A DNA stretch of 50,097 nt from Isotricha intestinalis. Lineage: Eukaryota; Ciliophora; Litostomatea; Vestibuliferida; Isotrichidae. Positions within the stretch are counted from its first letter, which is position 1, and every line of letters begins with the position of its first letter. Position numbers and translations under genes: made by a program. The notes under the pieces were generated by a model. That model was given only the letters and a program-made list of their open reading frames with translations, did not search any database and was not told the origin of the DNA. The stretch covers positions 1 to 50,097 of the forward strand of contig JAJJLU010003575.1 in the NCBI GenBank assembly GCA_023807065.1, read 5' to 3'. Shown piece after piece: positions 27,988-37,467 of the stretch.

Positions 27988-29700
27988 TTATGAAAATACA
28001 TTTCCATTTTGTGAAAATCTATAAAAAGGAAATAATTTAATGTTATTATTATAATCATTAATTCCTCTTATAGTATAAGGACCATAACATTTAATTTTAT
28101 TTATATTACTACTACTTCTAAAATGAGTATTTATATTTCTTTTTCTTTCATCATATTCTTTTTCAGTTATATGTAAAATTTCCATACATGTTCTTTTCCA
28201 TTTAGGTAAACATTTTATTCTATTCCATTCATCAATTTCTTTTTGAGTTAATTGATAATTATTTTTTACTTTTTTTATTATATTATAATCACTTTTTGAA
28301 TTTATTAGTTCTTCATTTTTTTTCTCGTTTTCATATTTTTCATAACCTTTTAATAATATTTTATTTTTTTCTCTTTGAGATAATGTTTCATAACCTTTTA
28401 ATAATATTTTATTTTTTTCATCTTGAGATAATTTATTATAACCATTTAATAATATTTTCTTTTTTTCTTCTTCTGGTAAATTTTCAAATCCTTTTATTAA
28501 TATTTTATTTTTTTCTTTTTCTGATAATTTATTATATCCTTTTAGTAATATTTTATTTTTTTCTTCTTCTGGTAATTTATTATATCCTTTTAGTAATATT
28601 TTATTTTTTTCTTTTTCAGATAATTTATTATATCCTTTAAGTAATATTTTATTTTTTTCTTTTTCTGGTAATTTATTATATCCATTTAGTAATATTTTAT
28701 TTCTTTCTTTTTCAGATAAATTATCATTAAGTAAATTATATAATAATTTCCTTTCTTTTTCATTTAAAGAATTTAAACCATTTTTTAAATATTTTTTCTT
28801 TAAATCTTCTGGCAATTTATTTAAACTATTTAATATTCTTTCTTTTTCATCTTTAGATAAATTATCAAATCCATTTAATTCTAAATTTTCTTTTTCATTT
28901 TCTGATAAATCATTAATACCTTTTAAAATAATATTTTCTTTTTCTTCTTCAGGTAAATTATTTATTCCATTAACTATAATTTTCTCTTTTTCATTTTCTG
29001 ATAAATCATTAATACCTTTTAAAATAATATTATTTCTTTCTTCTTCAGGTAAATTATTTATTCCATTTAATATAATTTTCTCTTTTTCTTTTTCTGATAA
29101 ATCATTAATACCTTTTAAAATAATATTATCTCTTTCTTCTTTAGGTAAACTATTTATTCCATTTAATATAATTTTTTCTTTTTCCTCTTTTGATAATTTT
29201 TCAATACCATTTAAAATAATTTTATTTTTTTCGTTTTTAGATAAATTATTAATTTTATTTAATTTTTCCTTATCAACAGAATTTTCAACACTTTCTTCTA
29301 CAGTAATATCAACTTCATTACTTTTAGCATTATTTAATTTATTTAACAGATCTAGTTCTTTTTGATTTTCTTTTTCTAAATCTATACTCTCATCATTATT
29401 AAATTTAACTTTTTTTTCACTTCTAAATTTTTCTATATCAATAGTATTATTTTTTATTAAATTTCTTTTTTTTGGATTTTTTACTGTTTTTGATCTTTTG
29501 TTTCTTCTAAAAAATTTATCATATTGTTTCCCATATTCTATCATTGGAGTATCTAAACCTAATTTTTCTCTTTCTAAATTAACATATGTATCTAATCTTC
29601 TTAATTTTTTAAATCCTTTTGATTGAGTTGATAATGTTGATAATTGTTCAGGAAATATATTATTATTTGAAGAATTATTTATTGATCTTTGTGAATCCAT
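27988..29700 (-). CDS. Protein with about nineteen 16-residue tandem repeats
   Basis: This is a 570-residue protein. Residues 1-150 start with a conserved-looking basic block (RLDTYVNLEREKLGLDTPMI, FFRRNKRSKTVKNPKKRN). Residues about 153-455 are some nineteen copies of a 16-residue unit, typically LSEKEKNKILLKGYNK, in which L-S and L-P versions alternate so the larger period is 32 residues. The copies in the middle (about 281-330) are the most degenerate. The pattern fits an amphipathic helix-turn solenoid. Residues 480-520 form a different conserved-looking segment (TQKEIDEWNRIKCLPKWKR, then HITEKEYDERK) and KCYGPYTIRGIND follows. I do not recognise the family. A scaffold or elastic structural role is only inference. 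Confidence 0.7.
   Translation of the reverse strand: MDSQRSINNSSNNNIFPEQLSTLSTQSKGFKKLRRLDTYVNLEREKLGLDTPMIEYGKQYDKFFRRNKRSKTVKNPKKRNLIKNNTIDIEKFRSEKKVKFNNDESIDLEKENQKELDLLNKLNNAKSNEVDITVEESVENSVDKEKLNKINNLSKNEKNKIILNGIEKLSKEEKEKIILNGINSLPKEERDNIILKGINDLSEKEKEKIILNGINNLPEEERNNIILKGINDLSENEKEKIIVNGINNLPEEEKENIILKGINDLSENEKENLELNGFDNLSKDEKERILNSLNKLPEDLKKKYLKNGLNSLNEKERKLLYNLLNDNLSEKERNKILLNGYNKLPEKEKNKILLKGYNKLSEKEKNKILLKGYNKLPEEEKNKILLKGYNKLSEKEKNKILIKGFENLPEEEKKKILLNGYNKLSQDEKNKILLKGYETLSQREKNKILLKGYEKYENEKKNEELINSKSDYNIIKKVKNNYQLTQKEIDEWNRIKCLPKWKRTCMEILHITEKEYDERKRNINTHFRSSSNINKIKCYGPYTIRGINDYNNNIKLFPFYRFSQNGNVFS
28336..29244 (-). repeat. Tandem 48-bp coding repeats
   Basis: About nineteen units of 48 bp code for the 16-residue repeats of the protein above. 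Neighbouring units near 28380-28720 are the most alike in DNA, which suggests recent unit duplication; units near 28740-28860 have diverged and one is a codon shorter. Confidence 0.85.
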
Positions 29701-30346
29701 GTTTTTTTATTAAATTTTTTAATAATCGATTATATAGAACCAACATTAGAAAATATATTATCAATAATTAGATAAAATATATTCAATTTTACTTAAATAT
29801 ATACTCATTTAAGAAACGAACAAAGAAAAAGACAGAGGAAATAATATATATATTAATATATTTAATTAAAGGTAAATTATCTTGGGAAGTTTTAAAAACT
29901 AAATCAAAAGAAAGAAAAAGTGGGAAAAATAAGTTAAAAAAATTCCTATATTATTTTATGTGAAGATTTATTAATCTAAAAATATATGTAATATTCTTAA
30001 TTATTAGATTCCCATTTTTTTGATATATTCGAAATGAATTAACATTTGCTTTCTCTATAAGAGAAAATAATAATAATAATAAAATTAATTTCTTTCTAAA
30101 AGACATTTCAAGTGAAAATAATAATTGAAATATTATTAGTAGTATATTTGAAAAAAAAAAATAATGAATGTTAAAAGAAATTAAAGTAAAGTTTTATTAT
30201 TATTTGACTGAAAAGAAGTTGATGTTCTTGAAAAAGAAATGAATATACAAATTTATATATACTATATAAGCACTAAATATTTATATTTTAAATTATTTTT
30301 AATTCTAATCTAATTTAATAAAAATAATTATTTATATTATTGTCTT
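29701..30346. other. Gap with a Myb-like coding remnant
   Basis: This 646-bp gap lies between two minus-strand genes. Apart from the remnant at 29772-29963 it shows only A+T-rich sequence with short purine-rich stretches. No intact gene or RNA is seen. Confidence 0.45.
29772..29963 (+). pseudogene. Decayed Myb/SANT-like fragment
   Basis: An open stretch of 63 codons with no good start reads RTKKKTEEIIYILIYLIKG, then KLSWEVLKTKSKERKSGKNK and LKKFLYYFM before TGA. The spacing of EE, W and the final KSGKNKLKKFL resembles one Myb repeat (…EED…W…RT-GKQC-R-R…L). The missing start, the lack of flanking coding and the TGA suggest a relic on the strand opposite to its neighbours. The family call is tentative. 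Confidence 0.3.
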
Positions 30347-31423
30347 TTAAATATTACAAAATTGCTTAATATAATTATCATCAAAAGTAAAATGAAAATT
30401 AACTTTATCTTTATTTATATTTAATTCTGAATTTATTTTTGAAAATTTTTTCATCATTAAAACATCAAGTTCATCATATATAGAATATTTAATCATCATA
30501 GAATATTGCATATTTATTTTTTTTTCCGTTAAAAATTTTTTTAAAAATCTAAAGACATGAAGATTACTTTTTCCAATTCCAAAAATATTAAAACAATAAT
30601 AATTATTAAACTTAGAATATTTAATATACATTACATATTTTCTCATAATATTATTTTTAATAAAGATTAAGCATTGACGAACAATTTCACTTTTTTCAGA
30701 AATATGAATATATATATATAAATCATAATTTCTAAAAAATTTATTAGTAAATTTTAACACAGATTTAAATTTTTTTAAAGTATTATTTTCTTTAATTAAA
30801 ATAATTTTTTTAACTTTTGAATTCTTAGCTCTTAAATTAATTTCAAAATCATCTTGAATAAAAGTTCTATTTCCACATAAAATAAAATTTTCAACTCTTT
30901 TTAAAAAGTATAAAATATTATTTAAATTTTCTTTTTCACTTTTAAAATTTACATTTAAATAATCTTCAAATATTTTAAAACTATGATTTATATGTTGTAA
31001 TATACTATTTCTTTTTTCTGAAGAATTGTCTTTTAATATTTCTTCATTAATAGTTATATATTCTGATAAATGATTTAAAAATTCTTTTGTTGTATTTAAA
31101 TTTTTATTTGTTAAAATAGGATGTTCTGAAAGCATTAAAGAATTAATTTGCTTTTCAAAAAAAGTAAAAAAATTATTTTCAAAAGATTTATAATTTCTAT
31201 AGAAAAAATAATATTGATGAAGAAAAGATGTTATTTGCTTTAATTGATTTGAAATATTTTCAATATCAATTTTTGAATTAAAATTATAATAATTATTCTT
31301 TTCAATTGTATTTATTTTATTTTTAATAGTTGACATATATGATTTTGCTTTTTGATTTGTTTCAGTTACAAATTTAATTCCTTCTTCTTTCACTTTTTCA
31401 AATTTTTCTCTGACACTTTGCAT
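30347..31423 (-). CDS. Unknown helical protein
   Basis: This is a 358-residue protein; the ATG at 31423 (MQSVREKFEKVKEEGIKFVT) is the first true start. Residues 1-45 form a strongly amphipathic helix. Residues 45-190 are mainly helical and hydrophobic, and 190-350 alternate strand and helix (KKIILIKENNTLKKFKSVLK; IRKYV-like basic strands). No catalytic or metal motif is visible and I recognise no family. The amphipathic N-terminus might touch membranes, which is only inference. The stop is TAA; 67 bp separate its start from the upstream gene's stop. Confidence 0.55.
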   Translation of the reverse strand: MQSVREKFEKVKEEGIKFVTETNQKAKSYMSTIKNKINTIEKNNYYNFNSKIDIENISNQLKQITSFLHQYYFFYRNYKSFENNFFTFFEKQINSLMLSEHPILTNKNLNTTKEFLNHLSEYITINEEILKDNSSEKRNSILQHINHSFKIFEDYLNVNFKSEKENLNNILYFLKRVENFILCGNRTFIQDDFEINLRAKNSKVKKIILIKENNTLKKFKSVLKFTNKFFRNYDLYIYIHISEKSEIVRQCLIFIKNNIMRKYVMYIKYSKFNNYYCFNIFGIGKSNLHVFRFLKKFLTEKKINMQYSMMIKYSIYDELDVLMMKKFSKINSELNINKDKVNFHFTFDDNYIKQFCNI

Positions 31424-31490
31424 CAATATTTATATTTAAATATTTAATTTATTAATTAAATAAATTTAATATTTTATTTTATTTATATTA

Positions 31491-34397
31491 TTAAATTTTA
31501 TTCCAATAAAGTTGTGTGATCATATATAATTCAACTATTGGAATATTAGTAATTTCATATATTGATTTATAATGTATACCAAATAAAAAATCATTTTTTA
31601 TTATTATATCTTTTTTGGTTATATTAATTTTGAAATAACTTTTGCTATTATTATCATTGTTAAAATTTATTTTATTAAATTCATCTAAAGTAGAAATATA
31701 TAAATTTGAATTTGAGTTATTTTTAATTTTTATTTTTTCTGTAATATTATTTAAACTATTTATCATTAAATGTTTATTAATATTAAATGTTGGGATGAAG
31801 ATATTTTTATTTTCTGTTTTCTTTTTATTAAAATTTTCTTTAAATATATTACTAATAGTTTCATAAATATTATCATTACTTTCATTAATTTGTTTATTAA
31901 ATATATCATTCATTTCAACAATTATTAAATATATATTTCTTTCATTAGTAGGAACTAAATAAATATTAATTTGATATTTTTTATCATAAATAATTTCTAT
32001 ATTTTCATTAATTCTATTATAATAATATTTATTATATTTAATTGACATAATATTTAAAAAACTTAAATTTAAATCAAAAGTGATTATATCACAATCATCT
32101 TTTCCATTATAAAGAATATCATTGAAATAAATATCATTACCTAATTTATCTTGTATAAATTGTTTAACATATTCCATTCCAGAACACTTAATTATTAATT
32201 CTTGTGAATTTTGTAAAATATTTTCTATATCATTAATATTTAATTCCACAAAATCAGAATTAATAATATTAGTTTGAATTAAACCAAAATTCTTTTCTTT
32301 TGAAATAACACATAATAATTTAAATAAATTAAAAAATTTCTCATTTTCAGACTCTTCAGAAGATTTCATTAAAGAAAATTTAATTAAAGAAATAGAATTA
32401 AAAGAAAAAAATTTTTCATCATCAAAAACATAATCATCAGTATTATAATATTTAAATTTATTAAATCCATTTTCACTAATTAATTGAAACCCAAAATTTT
32501 CAGTGAATAAATAATAAATATTTTCAGATATATTATTTTCAATAATAAATTCAATTTGATTAAAAATAAAATTTTCTAGAATAAAATTAAAAAATAAATT
32601 TATTTGAAGAGCCCATTCATTTAAATCTTCCTTAACATCAATAGAACTTAAATGTTCAATTCTTATAATAATAGGTTTATTTAAAGAAATAAAAGAAAAT
32701 TTACATAAACCTTTAATTTCATTTTCATAATATGATATAATTATTTTTGGAAAAATTCCTGAAGTTAAATTATTATAACTAAAAGATTGTGCTGTTATAT
32801 TAAATGAAGATAATTCAAAATCTGGAATTGATTTTAAATAAATATTATTTGGATCTGTTATTAATTTAATAAGTTTCTCTATTTTTCCTTTATATAATTT
32901 TATAGTGAAATTATAGTTTTGATTTTCTTCTTCTTCTTCACTATTTAGTTCTTTAACTTTTTCTTCTTCTTCTTCTATATCTTCAAATTCATCATATGAA
33001 TATTCTGAGTCTGAATTTGATTCTTCTTCTTTTTCTGTGTTTGTTATATTTGATATTTCGTTTAATATATCTTTTTTAGAATCTTCTTTTTTTGTTTCTT
33101 CTTCTTTTATTAATTTTTCATTTTCTTCTATTTTAAATTCTTCTTTTTTTAATTCTTCTTCTTTATTTAATTCCTCTTCTTTTTTATTTTCTTCTATTTT
33201 ATTTTCTTCTTTTTTATTTTCTTCTTTTTTATTTTCTTCTATTTTATTTTCTTCTTTTTTATTTACTTGTTTTTTATTTTTTTTAATCTTTTCATTTATT
33301 TTTTGTTTTTCTTTTTTTTGTACTTTTTTATTTTCTGTTTTTAACTTATTATTTTTTAATTTATGATTAATATTTTTTTTTCCTTCTTTTTTCTCTTTTT
33401 CTTCTAAATTATCTTTTTCAATATCTTTAAAGTCTTTTTCATTAATATTATTATTTTCAATTTCATTTATTTTATTTATTGTATCTTTTTTAATTATTAA
33501 ACTATTATAACTTTTAATATCTTCTTTTTCTTTTTTATTATTTGAATTTCCCTTTTCATGAATAATATATTTATTATTTTTTCCAGTTTTTTCTTCAACT
33601 TCTTTAACTTGATTTAAAAAATCATTTCTCTGTAAAGATTTATTCATAATATCATTTTCTTTATTTATTTTATTATAATTTATAGAAAAAATATAAGGAT
33701 CATCATATTTTTTATAAAAGATATTATCTTCAAAAATTTCAAACCTACAAATTTCAATTGTATTAAATAAATTATCTTCAAATGGAATTATTATTTTATT
33801 ACTTATATTTTCTTTTTGTAAAGGAGAAAAAATTGTTAAAAAAGGATCAATTTTTTCATTTGTCATTTCAAAATATTTATTCAATGATGTTTTTTTTATA
33901 AATAACATATCTTTTTTCATTTTTAAAGTATATTTTTTATCATATAAATGATCCTTATATATTTTATCAACATTATATTTTTCACTATTTGAATTATATA
34001 TTTCTTTTATTTTTTTTATTATAAGAATACAATTAATTGAATCAACTCTTAAATTTTGTATAATTGAAACTATATCTGTTAATAATTTATTATTTTTATC
34101 TTTTTCTAAATCTAATTTTTTTTTATCTAATAAATAACATAATTCTTTTAATATTTCAATATTTTTTTCTCTATTATTTATTTCTTTTGATAATTCAATT
34201 TTTAATTCTCTTAATTTTTTCAAATCTTTTTTTTCTAATTCAACATATTCTTTTTTATTATTATCATCATCAATTGAATTAATATATCTTTCAAATTTTT
34301 TTCTATAATTTTCAGAAACTTTTAATTCATCCCATAAAAATTTAATTATTTTAAATTCTTCATTAATTGTCTCTTTTATAAAATCTTCTTTTTTCAT
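31491..34397 (-). CDS. Lys/Glu-rich protein with C-terminal GNAT-like region
   Basis: This is a 968-residue protein. Residues 1-130 are helical and charged. Residues about 280-480 are low-complexity Lys/Glu/Asn sequence, with short repeats of the NKKEE/NKIEE type at about 377-414 and an acidic run after. Residues about 540-650 read like a folded domain: GIFPKIIISYYENEIKGLCK, then IIIRIEHLSSIDVKEDLNEW, IEFIIENNISENIYYL and FGFQLISENGFNKFKYYN. I associate this pattern (I-H-x-S-S-I … FIxEN … GF-x-x-K) with a ciliate protein family that looks distantly like a GNAT fold, without confirmed activity. The remaining 300 residues continue as a mixed alpha/beta region. The start and TAA stop are clear. 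Confidence 0.6.
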   Translation of the reverse strand: MKKEDFIKETINEEFKIIKFLWDELKVSENYRKKFERYINSIDDDNNKKEYVELEKKDLKKLRELKIELSKEINNREKNIEILKELCYLLDKKKLDLEKDKNNKLLTDIVSIIQNLRVDSINCILIIKKIKEIYNSNSEKYNVDKIYKDHLYDKKYTLKMKKDMLFIKKTSLNKYFEMTNEKIDPFLTIFSPLQKENISNKIIIPFEDNLFNTIEICRFEIFEDNIFYKKYDDPYIFSINYNKINKENDIMNKSLQRNDFLNQVKEVEEKTGKNNKYIIHEKGNSNNKKEKEDIKSYNSLIIKKDTINKINEIENNNINEKDFKDIEKDNLEEKEKKEGKKNINHKLKNNKLKTENKKVQKKEKQKINEKIKKNKKQVNKKEENKIEENKKEENKKEENKIEENKKEEELNKEEELKKEEFKIEENEKLIKEEETKKEDSKKDILNEISNITNTEKEEESNSDSEYSYDEFEDIEEEEEKVKELNSEEEEENQNYNFTIKLYKGKIEKLIKLITDPNNIYLKSIPDFELSSFNITAQSFSYNNLTSGIFPKIIISYYENEIKGLCKFSFISLNKPIIIRIEHLSSIDVKEDLNEWALQINLFFNFILENFIFNQIEFIIENNISENIYYLFTENFGFQLISENGFNKFKYYNTDDYVFDDEKFFSFNSISLIKFSLMKSSEESENEKFFNLFKLLCVISKEKNFGLIQTNIINSDFVELNINDIENILQNSQELIIKCSGMEYVKQFIQDKLGNDIYFNDILYNGKDDCDIITFDLNLSFLNIMSIKYNKYYYNRINENIEIIYDKKYQINIYLVPTNERNIYLIIVEMNDIFNKQINESNDNIYETISNIFKENFNKKKTENKNIFIPTFNINKHLMINSLNNITEKIKIKNNSNSNLYISTLDEFNKINFNNDNNSKSYFKINITKKDIIIKNDFLFGIHYKSIYEITNIPIVELYMITQLYWNKI
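33181..33265 (-). repeat. Short coding repeat (Asn-Lys-Lys-Glu-Glu type)
   Basis: Near-identical 15-bp units of the type TTTTCTTCTTTTTTA (plus strand) encode alternating ENKKE and ENKIE units inside the low-complexity part of the Lys/Glu-rich protein. It is a likely site of length variation. Confidence 0.7.
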
Positions 34398-34474
34398 TTA
34401 AATTAAAAAAAAATTTTTTAAAGAATTAAAAGCATATTTTAAATTAATATATAATAAAAAATTATAAAAAATAA

Positions 34475-35737
34475 TTAATAATCAATTTTTAAATTATAAT
34501 CCTTTTCAATTTCAACATTTTGTAAATTTGAATTAGAATTTCCATTTGCAAATTGTTTAATTTCATTACAAATTAAATTAGAATTTTTCTTATATTCATC
34601 TTTAGTTTCTTTATTAGAAATTTGAAAAATTAAATTTTCAAATAAAGCAGAAACACTATTTAAATATTTTTGAGGAACTTTATTATAAAAAATTTCAAAT
34701 ATTTTATATATATTCTCTTTAACAGCACTTCTTTTTTCTTTTTTGATTAAAATTTCTTCATTATTAAATTTAATATTATTAACATTTATATTTCCTCCAT
34801 TCTTAATAACAAAAGCAAAATCTTTAAAAGTTAAATTAGTATTATTTTTATAAACATTTTGAATACATTTTAAAAAAATATGATAAAAAGGAAGTAATAT
34901 ATCATTTACTTTTTCATTATCTTCATAATATTTAATTAAATCAACTGTATAATCTAAAACTTTTTCTTTACTTATTTTTTCTAAATCAAAATTAAATCCT
35001 TCTTTTAAACTTTCTTCAAATGAATATAATATATTTGAATATTCTTCATTTAAATTTTCATTTAATTCAATTGAATTTTTTAATGATTTTGTTATTTCTT
35101 CTTTATTATATTTTGAACTTGATTTTAATTTTTTTTTTATCTTTTCACTTGATTCATAAATTTCCATGCAACATTTTTTAATAATAATTTCTTTTTGAGA
35201 AACAATTTCTTCTAATTTATTTTGATTTAATAATAATTCTTCTCTTTTTTTTTTAATTCCAATAAATTCTTTATTATCTTTTTTTTCTTCAATATTATTA
35301 GTTTTATTATTTTCTTTATCTTTAATTTTTTCTTTTGTTTCTTTAATTTTTTCTTCTCTATTATAATTAAGAAATTCAAAGCATTCTTTAATTTTTTTTT
35401 CTTTTTCTTTCTGACTACAATTTCTAACATAATTTTTATGTTCTAAAATATTCATTTCTGTTTCACCAGCATTTAAAGCAATAGAAATAGCAAAAAGTAA
35501 ATTTTTATTTTCTTCAGTAATTTCAGTAATATTTTTAGTTAATTCATCAAAATTTGCCCATTTTAAAATTAATTTTTGTTCTAAATCTATTTTTGTGTCT
35601 TCACCGAAAAAATATATTTCATATATATTATTTTTTTTTATACTTCCTATCCATCCTGGCCAATAAGGAAAATCTCCTAATTTTGCCCATACAACTTCAA
35701 ATAAGGAAAAATTACTTTTTGAGTCTTTTTTTTCCAT
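34475..35737 (-). CDS. PWWP-domain chromatin protein
   Basis: This is a 420-residue protein; the ATG at 35737 (MEKKDSKSNFSLFEVVWAKL) is used because the longer frame starts with TTG. Residues about 11-75 are a PWWP domain: FEVVWAKLGDFPYWPGWIGS, then YEIYFFGEDTKIDL. This domain binds methylated histone tails together with DNA. A charged helical linker (about 90-180) follows. The C-terminal part (about 250-400) is a helical bundle that could be a TFIIS/LEDGF-type protein-binding domain, though I see no diagnostic motif for it. The protein probably acts in the nucleus on chromatin. The stop is TAA. Confidence 0.8.
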   Translation of the reverse strand: MEKKDSKSNFSLFEVVWAKLGDFPYWPGWIGSIKKNNIYEIYFFGEDTKIDLEQKLILKWANFDELTKNITEITEENKNLLFAISIALNAGETEMNILEHKNYVRNCSQKEKEKKIKECFEFLNYNREEKIKETKEKIKDKENNKTNNIEEKKDNKEFIGIKKKREELLLNQNKLEEIVSQKEIIIKKCCMEIYESSEKIKKKLKSSSKYNKEEITKSLKNSIELNENLNEEYSNILYSFEESLKEGFNFDLEKISKEKVLDYTVDLIKYYEDNEKVNDILLPFYHIFLKCIQNVYKNNTNLTFKDFAFVIKNGGNINVNNIKFNNEEILIKKEKRSAVKENIYKIFEIFYNKVPQKYLNSVSALFENLIFQISNKETKDEYKKNSNLICNEIKQFANGNSNSNLQNVEIEKDYNLKIDY

Positions 35738-36716
35738 TTTTATATTTTTATTTGACAATATTTTGAAATTTTTATTTTTGTTTTTATGTTTTTATGATTT
35801 TTTAAAAAAAAGAAATTTATGATTTATTTTTTTTATTTTAATTATATAAAAATGGAAATATTTAATTAGAGGAATTTTTATTGTTAAAAAAATAATATAA
35901 TTTAAATTTTAAATTGATTGATTTAAGAAATTCACTTTAAACTTAGAGAATATATTCAAAAAAGTCTTTATGAATTTTTAATTATTTTTGAGTAATGAAT
36001 AAACAAAAAGATGAAAAAGTATATATATTTTTTTTATAATATATTTATTCACTTTTACTTTTAGTTATTTAATCCATATAAAAAATTTATGAAAAATAAA
36101 TTTTCTTATTTCTTTATTTAAATATAGAAATAGATTAATTAGATGATAAAGTACAATTAAGCCAAAGATAATAGTTATTATTATCATTGAAATCTCATTT
36201 TTTTATTTATTTTTATAATATTGAATGAAAAAGAAAAAAATATTAAAGAAGTACTTTCTTCCATTTAAAGAAAACAAAAATAGGAAATACTTTAAATCAT
36301 TATTTAATAAAAATGAAAATTGAAAATCAAATGATGAATTATAAAAATAATTATTTTTGATGATTCATGACATGATTAATATAAAAAGAATGATGATATG
36401 AATGATAATTGTTTAACGGTCTAAATTTTAAAAAAAGATTTATTAATTATCAAAGATAAATAAAATTATTTTTTTTTTTAAAATTTATTATTTTTAATTT
36501 GTCTTTCTTATTTTAACACTTAATTATAATTTAATTTTATTGGTTTTTACCTATTCAATAATTATCTCAAAATAAAAATTTATAGAGATATTTTAAAATT
36601 AAAGGATAACTTTTATGAATCACATTAAATAAAGTAAATAAATTTAACAAAAATTTATATTTAATGAATGTACTTAAAATCATTTATAAACCCAAATTAA
36701 TTAAATAAAATAATTA
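35738..36716. other. Divergent gap, promoters plus possible coding relic
   Basis: This 979-bp spacer lies between the divergent PWWP gene and the plus-strand GYF-like gene. A short plus-strand frame at 36225-36326 (KKYFLPFKENKNRKYFKSLF, ending in TGA, with further readable sequence and stops after it) may be a relic. The rest is A+T-rich with no clear motif. Confidence 0.4.
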
Positions 36717-37343
36717 ATGGAAATGTCACTTTCAACTGAAAAAAAAAATATTTTAAATAATGAAATAACTTCAAATGAATATTATTTAAATATTAAAAGA
36801 TTTTTAGATAATTATGAAACTACAAATGAATTATCAAATTTTACTTCTGATTTTATTTTAAATGATAAAATTTTTTCTGAAAAAAGCTTAATACCAGAAT
36901 CATATATTAAGACAAGACAACCTTTTAATAGAAAATTAGCATTTATTTCAAAAAAAGAAATAAATATTGAAGAGGAAGAAAGTTTATTTTATTTTCCAAA
37001 AGAACCAATTAATCTTTCTTTTGATTCTGAATTAGAAAGAAAATTAAAATTACCGAATTTAAATTTTGACAAAGAAAATATTAATAATAATAATAATATT
37101 AGTTTATTATCTAAAAATTGGTTAATTGAATTATTGGATAAAAATAAAATGTGTTATTTTGGTCCTTATTCTTCAAAGAAAATTTACATATATTTAAACG
37201 AAGTTTACGAAAAATTGACTGAGTTAGAAAAATATAAGAAAAAAATTATTATTATTGATAGTAAAGATAATACTTATTATCAACCTTATTTATTAAAACA
37301 AATGTTACAGGAAGAATTTAAAAAAAATGAAAAATTAAATTAA
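36717..37343 (+). CDS. Second GYF-like domain protein
   Basis: This is a 208-residue protein. The first 130 residues are Asn/Glu/Ser-rich with a readable block (SYIKTRQPFNRKLAFISKKE). Residues about 133-203 contain W135, MCYFGPYSSKKIYIYL, a KKKIIIIDSKDNTYYQPYLL strand-turn and a last helix, the same arrangement as in the gene at 4086-5171, including GPY-x3-[EK]IY-x2-L. The module resembles a GYF domain, which reads proline-rich ligands. The protein is small and may be little more than this adaptor domain. It lies 124 bp upstream of the GCN2-like gene in the same direction. The start is the first ATG and the stop is TAA. Confidence 0.6.
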   Translation: MEMSLSTEKKNILNNEITSNEYYLNIKRFLDNYETTNELSNFTSDFILNDKIFSEKSLIPESYIKTRQPFNRKLAFISKKEINIEEEESLFYFPKEPINLSFDSELERKLKLPNLNFDKENINNNNNISLLSKNWLIELLDKNKMCYFGPYSSKKIYIYLNEVYEKLTELEKYKKKIIIIDSKDNTYYQPYLLKQMLQEEFKKNEKLN

Positions 37344-37467
37344 ATATTATTAAAAAAAAAATTTCCTCTGAAAATACCAATTAAAAATATTATATTTTTT
37401 TTTTAATAAAAAAATTTTAAAAAAAATTCAAATTTTATTTAATAATTATATTATTTATTAATTATTT

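Noticed and set aside
28296..28640. 114-codon plus-strand frame opposite the repeat protein
   Set aside because: It is the antisense of the 48-bp coding repeats; the sense strand gives the regular 16-residue pattern.
28336..29244. CRISPR array because of regular repeats
   Set aside because: The 48-bp units are contiguous, coding and diverged, with no spacers.
33037..33366. Ser/Phe-rich plus-strand frame
   Set aside because: Antisense shadow of the Lys/Glu-rich repeat region.
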